Positions 52,972 through 55,938 of a stretch of DNA of 55,938 bases are shown here, in pieces; position 1 is the stretch's first letter; each line of letters opens with the position of its first letter. A model generated the notes under the pieces. The model was given only the letters and a program-made list of their open reading frames with translations. It was not told the DNA's origin and searched no databases. Source of the DNA: Pseudomonadales bacterium (GTDB taxonomy: Bacteria > Pseudomonadota > Gammaproteobacteria > Pseudomonadales > Azotimanducaceae); contig SLQW01000115.1 of NCBI GenBank assembly GCA_007131295.1, positions 1-55,938 on the forward strand, written 5' to 3'. The translations under genes were made by a program, and so were the position numbers.

Positions 52972-53673
52972 TCAGCGCTCGAGCTGGCCCAGGTTGGCGT
53001 GGAGCACTGCGCCGTTGATCACCGGGTGCAGCGCCGCCCAGATAATGGCCTCGGCGATCTCTTCCGGCGTGATGAGGCGACCGAAGGCCGACATGGAGGC
53101 GACCGCCTGCTCGGTTTCGGGGTCGGTGCCGATGTGCGAGCGCAGCATCTCGGTGTCGGTGAAGCCGGGGCAGATGCAGGCGGTGTGGATACCGCGTCCG
53201 GCCAGATCCTGGCAGGTCGCACGCATCATGCCGATGGTCGCGTGCTTGGTGGTCACGTACGAATAGGAATTCGGTACCGCCTTTTCGGACAGCGTCGATC
53301 CCACGTAGATCACCGCTGATCCCGGCTTCATCGCTGGTAGAAGGGCAGCGTTCAGGGCATTGGGTGCCGCAAGATTTATCTGCAGGACCTCGCGAAAATC
53401 CGCGTCCGCCGTCGCGTCGGCGCGATCGTTGCGCAGCAGCGAAGCGTTGTGCACGAGGACGAGCGGGTTTGCCTCGGCGACAACTCCCAACAGATCGTCG
53501 CAGGCGCGCTGAACGGCCTGCGGGTCGCTGAAATCGCAGGCGATGCTGGTCGCGCCTGCTACTGGGCAGGGGCGACGGGAAAGATTGGTCACGGCCCAGC
53601 CCGCGGCGAGAAAACCCGCGGCGGTGGCCGCTCCGATGCCCGCGCTCGCACCACTGATGATGACCTGCTTCAT
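52972..53673 (-). CDS. SDR coupled to the PTPS gene (sepiapterin-reductase-like context)
   Basis: A 233-residue short SDR: cofactor motif SGASAGIG (7-14), Arg in LSRRPCP favouring NADPH, HNAS in place of NNAG, and YSYVTTKHA carrying the catalytic Tyr-Lys. ATG 53673 is chosen because it overlaps the stop of the upstream PTPS-family gene as ATGA, giving translational coupling. The coupling suggests reduction of a pterin side chain, as sepiapterin reductase does. A different carbonyl substrate is possible. Confidence 0.83.
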   Translation of the reverse strand: MKQVIISGASAGIGAATAAGFLAAGWAVTNLSRRPCPVAGATSIACDFSDPQAVQRACDDLLGVVAEANPLVLVHNASLLRNDRADATADADFREVLQINLAAPNALNAALLPAMKPGSAVIYVGSTLSEKAVPNSYSYVTTKHATIGMMRATCQDLAGRGIHTACICPGFTDTEMLRSHIGTDPETEQAVASMSAFGRLITPEEIAEAIIWAALHPVINGAVLHANLGQLER

Positions 53674-54209
53674 GCCACACGCCACTCCCTGCTGGCCCAT
53701 TGGTTGGTGCCCGACGATACCCGGATCAGGAGACGGCGAATATCCTCATCGGCGAGGTTCGGGTGCTGCCGTACGCGCTCGAGGATCCACCCTGCGAGTT
53801 CTTCGACGGTGATGTTGCGCACGTCGATGACGAGCACGTCGCGAGGCAGGAAGGGAATACGCTCGTCTGCATAGTGGGCGAGCACGAGGTCGTCGCGCCG
53901 CTCCACCTGCAGCCACGGGCTCAGGCTCGGCAGCAGCACTTTTTCGTCGAGCTCTTCGCAGATCTCCTCCAGTAGACGCTTGAGCTTCACGTAATCGAAG
54001 CAGAGTCCGCCGTCGCTTACGGGTGTCGTCACCTCGCAGGCCACCCGCCAGTTGTGCCCGTGCAGGTTCTCGCGCTCTGTCGCGGAGAACAGCGTGAAGT
54101 GCCCGGCGGAAAAGTTCAGGTAATCCTTGGCGATTTCGATGGTGGCGAGCGCTTCGGCCGCAGCGGCGTCATCGCTGCTTGCGGTCAGCGCTCCGCGTTC
54201 GGACGTCAT
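53670..54209 (-). CDS. 6-pyruvoyl/6-carboxytetrahydropterin synthase family protein
   Basis: A 179-residue PTPS/QueD-family protein. Zinc ligands are His37 (FSAGHF), His50 and His52 (LHGHNW). The catalytic Cys normally just before HGH is absent; the sequence is TERENLHGH, with Glu47 in an ExxHGH arrangement. VIDVRNITVEELAGWI is the usual C-terminal helix-strand region with the conserved Thr-Glu. It is longer than QueD (about 120). The start ATG 54209 follows GGAG by 7 nt. It lies beside the queuosine transporter and is coupled to an SDR, so the true pterin product is open. Confidence 0.87.
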   Translation of the reverse strand: MTSERGALTASSDDAAAAEALATIEIAKDYLNFSAGHFTLFSATERENLHGHNWRVACEVTTPVSDGGLCFDYVKLKRLLEEICEELDEKVLLPSLSPWLQVERRDDLVLAHYADERIPFLPRDVLVIDVRNITVEELAGWILERVRQHPNLADEDIRRLLIRVSSGTNQWASREWRVA

Positions 54210-54331
54210 GAGGCACTCCAGCTCGGAACGTTGGCGCCGGCATTCTGCCATGGCGAGCGGTGCAGGTCGCGAGCCGGCCTGGCCGATGGTAGCGTTTTGC
54301 CTTCGGCGAGGGAGACGAGAGAGGCGATGAC

Positions 54332-55039
54332 ATGGCGTTTTTCGAACGGGGCGACCTGAAGATCCACTACGAGGTGCGCGGCGAGGGCTCCGCGGTGCTG
54401 CTGCTTGCTCCGGGAGGGATGCGCTCCGCGGCACCGCTGTGGGAGCGCGCACCCTTCGATCCGCGCGAGGTGCTTGCCGGCGAATTCCAGGTTATTGCGA
54501 TGGATCAGCGCAATGCGGGCGAATCCTCAGGGCCCGTGTCGGAGGACGACGGTTGGCATACCTATGCGGCGGACCAGCTCGCGTTGCTCGACCATCTGGG
54601 CATCGAGCGCTGTCACGTGCTCGGCATGTGCATCGGTGGCCCGTTCTGCCTGGAACTCATGCGCCGGGCCCCCGAGCGGATTCTTTCCGGGGTGCTGCTG
54701 CAGCCGATCGGGTACGACGATAATCGTGACATCTTCTTCGAGCTGTTCGACGGCTGGGCCGAGAGTCTGCCGCAGCAGCCTTCCCGGTCTGTTGCCGAAG
54801 CTTTCCGCGAGAACATGTTCGGCGGGACGTTCACCTTCAACCTCGAGCCCGAGCAGGTGACGGAGATCAAGACGCCCATGCTCATCCTGCGCGGCGATGA
54901 CCCCTATCATCCAGCAGCGACCTCCGATGCCATTGCCGCACGCGCCCCGCACGCGGAGTTGATCCGGACCTGGAAAGAGGAGCCGGAACGATCCGAGGCG
55001 GTGGCGAGAGTGCGCGCGTTCCTGGCCGAGCATTCGTGA
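54332..55039 (+). CDS. Alpha/beta hydrolase with Cys at the nucleophile elbow
   Basis: A 235-residue alpha/beta-hydrolase-fold protein of the broad COG0596 type. The nucleophile elbow is GMCIGG, putting Cys100 where Ser is usual. The strand before it (CHVLG) and the acid loop LILRGDDPYHPAA are normal. The segment where the catalytic His is expected (LIRTWKEEPERSEA) has no His. Activity through a Cys nucleophile is known in dienelactone hydrolases, but without the His this protein may be non-catalytic or use another residue. It is divergent from the PTPS gene. Confidence 0.82.
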   Translation: MAFFERGDLKIHYEVRGEGSAVLLLAPGGMRSAAPLWERAPFDPREVLAGEFQVIAMDQRNAGESSGPVSEDDGWHTYAADQLALLDHLGIERCHVLGMCIGGPFCLELMRRAPERILSGVLLQPIGYDDNRDIFFELFDGWAESLPQQPSRSVAEAFRENMFGGTFTFNLEPEQVTEIKTPMLILRGDDPYHPAATSDAIAARAPHAELIRTWKEEPERSEAVARVRAFLAEHS

Positions 55040-55111
55040 AGGCAGCCGGTCTTCTGTATCATATTTGAACATGTCGTTTGATTTCTGCACATCGATCTGC
55101 GCCAGCGGGCG

Positions 55112-55938
55112 ATGAACATGTCGGTTTTTCGCTTGCCGGGTATCAGCCTGCGCGGCATCGGCCTGGTCATGCTGCTCCTGCCTGTGGGTCTCCTTTCGGC
55201 GTTGGTCACCACTGCCATCGTGCGGGTGGCCGAATCCTCTCTCGAGCAGCGGCTGCAGGGCGAGATCGAGCTGATCGCACGCGCAGTCGCACCGTTGATC
55301 TCCCGCCACATCGATCAGGGGGATGCCTTCATGGTGCGCCAGTCCCTCGAGGGCGTGTTCGACATCGGTCGCGTATATGGCGCAGCGGTCTACGACGAGG
55401 ATGGGCTGCTCATCGCTCGCGCCGGGCGGGCCGACGCCCAGGTCCGCACGAGTCGTGAGGCTGCTGAGCGGGTCGAAACCCGCCAGGAAGGTGGCGCCTA
55501 TCGCACCGTCGGCCAACAGGACGTGTACAGCTTTTTCACGCCCATGTTCGGACATGGGGGGCGCATCACCGGTCTGTTGCAGGTGAATCGGGAACGCGCC
55601 GAAATCGATGCCGCTCTCACCCGACTCCGTGTCGGGTCCTGGATCGCCTGGAGCATCACGCTGGTCGTCATCGGGCTGCTCCTCTTCTTCGGCTACCGGC
55701 GCCTGATCGAGTGGCCGCTCGAACGGCTGCTGGCGGGCATGAGCGCAGTCACCGCGGGTAGCCGCTCTACGCGTATCGACGTGCGCCGGCCGCGGGAGTT
55801 CGCCGGCCTGGCGCGCGCTTTCAACGGCATGATCGAAGCGGTGACTCGCGCCGAGAGCGAGCGCGAGGCGGCCCGAAGACGCGAGCTGGAGCTGCTCGGG
55901 CGCCTGCAGGAGACGGAGAAGATCGCCGCGATCGGGCG
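55112..55938 (+). CDS. Sensor histidine kinase, 5' part only
   Basis: The frame from ATG 55112 (a second ATG lies at 55118) stays open to the window edge, giving 275 residues. A membrane helix (about 13-36) is followed by a periplasmic sensing domain (about 40-175) with a VYGAAVYDEDGLLIA strand. A second helix (about 188-210), a HAMP domain (about 212-262) and the first residues of a dimerisation helix ending EKIAAIG follow. That last segment is the start of a HisKA helix leading to the phospho-acceptor His, which lies beyond the window. The signal and partner response regulator are not visible. Confidence 0.82.
   Translation, partial: MNMSVFRLPGISLRGIGLVMLLLPVGLLSALVTTAIVRVAESSLEQRLQGEIELIARAVAPLISRHIDQGDAFMVRQSLEGVFDIGRVYGAAVYDEDGLLIARAGRADAQVRTSREAAERVETRQEGGAYRTVGQQDVYSFFTPMFGHGGRITGLLQVNRERAEIDAALTRLRVGSWIAWSITLVVIGLLLFFGYRRLIEWPLERLLAGMSAVTAGSRSTRIDVRRPREFAGLARAFNGMIEAVTRAESEREAARRRELELLGRLQETEKIAAIG

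Overview
The window looks like one stretch of chromosome from a GC-rich Gram-negative bacterium, most likely a free-living aquatic or soil gammaproteobacterium. The basis is a large TonB-dependent receptor, Lon, a YhhQ-type queuosine-precursor transporter, an LptF/LptG pair, Tat and lipoprotein signals, and uniformly high GC with short gaps. The taxonomic call is an inference; there is no rRNA or other marker here. I saw no insertion sequence, integrase, phage gene, CRISPR array, tRNA or rRNA.

Layout. 1-17.5 kb: TonB receptor, then catabolic and housekeeping genes (amidase, membrane-anchored aspartic protease, two-domain DsbA/kappa-GST-like protein, zinc alcohol dehydrogenase, HSL esterase, Lon, isoaspartyl peptidase lipoprotein, patatin, reductase, NUDT19-like Nudix hydrolase, family VIII esterase). 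17.8-21.0 kb: a compact operon for a tryptophan-tryptophylquinone (TTQ) amine dehydrogenase (large subunit, MauE, MauD, small subunit) followed by a monohaem cytochrome c. 21-29 kb: cyclopropane fatty acid synthase, host-attachment-family protein, site-2 protease with CBS domains, YihY-type membrane protein, cupin, diguanylate cyclase, SDR and VOC genes. 29.1-34.5 kb: a complete five-gene peptide-type ABC importer. 34.5-41 kb: VanZ, DUF3237, DUF2147, two SDRs, an N-acyl-D-amino-acid deacylase and a metallo-beta-lactamase-fold hydrolase.

40.9-51.8 kb is the most interesting part: three gene groups that together resemble a bacterial sphingolipid locus. A phosphopantetheinyl transferase, a CerR-like reductase and a fatty-acid adenylating ligase lie on the minus strand. 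Six plus-strand genes, each overlapping the next by ATGA, follow: MobA-like nucleotidyltransferase, DAGK/ceramide-kinase-like lipid kinase, Tam41-like cytidylyltransferase, LpxO-like dioxygenase, LptF-like and LptG-like permeases. A minus-strand pair, acyl carrier protein and serine palmitoyltransferase, converges on them. The proposed reading is: ligase loads a fatty acid onto the carrier protein, SPT condenses it with serine, the reductase acts on the keto group, the kinase phosphorylates the ceramide, the Tam41-like enzyme may make a CDP-activated ceramide, the dioxygenase hydroxylates the lipid, and the Lpt-like pair may export it. The N-acyltransferase (bacterial ceramide synthase) and a headgroup transferase are not in the window.

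52.1-55.9 kb: a queuosine-precursor transporter, a PTPS-family pterin enzyme translationally coupled to an SDR, an alpha/beta hydrolase with Cys at the nucleophile position, and the 5' part of a HAMP-containing sensor kinase cut by the window end.
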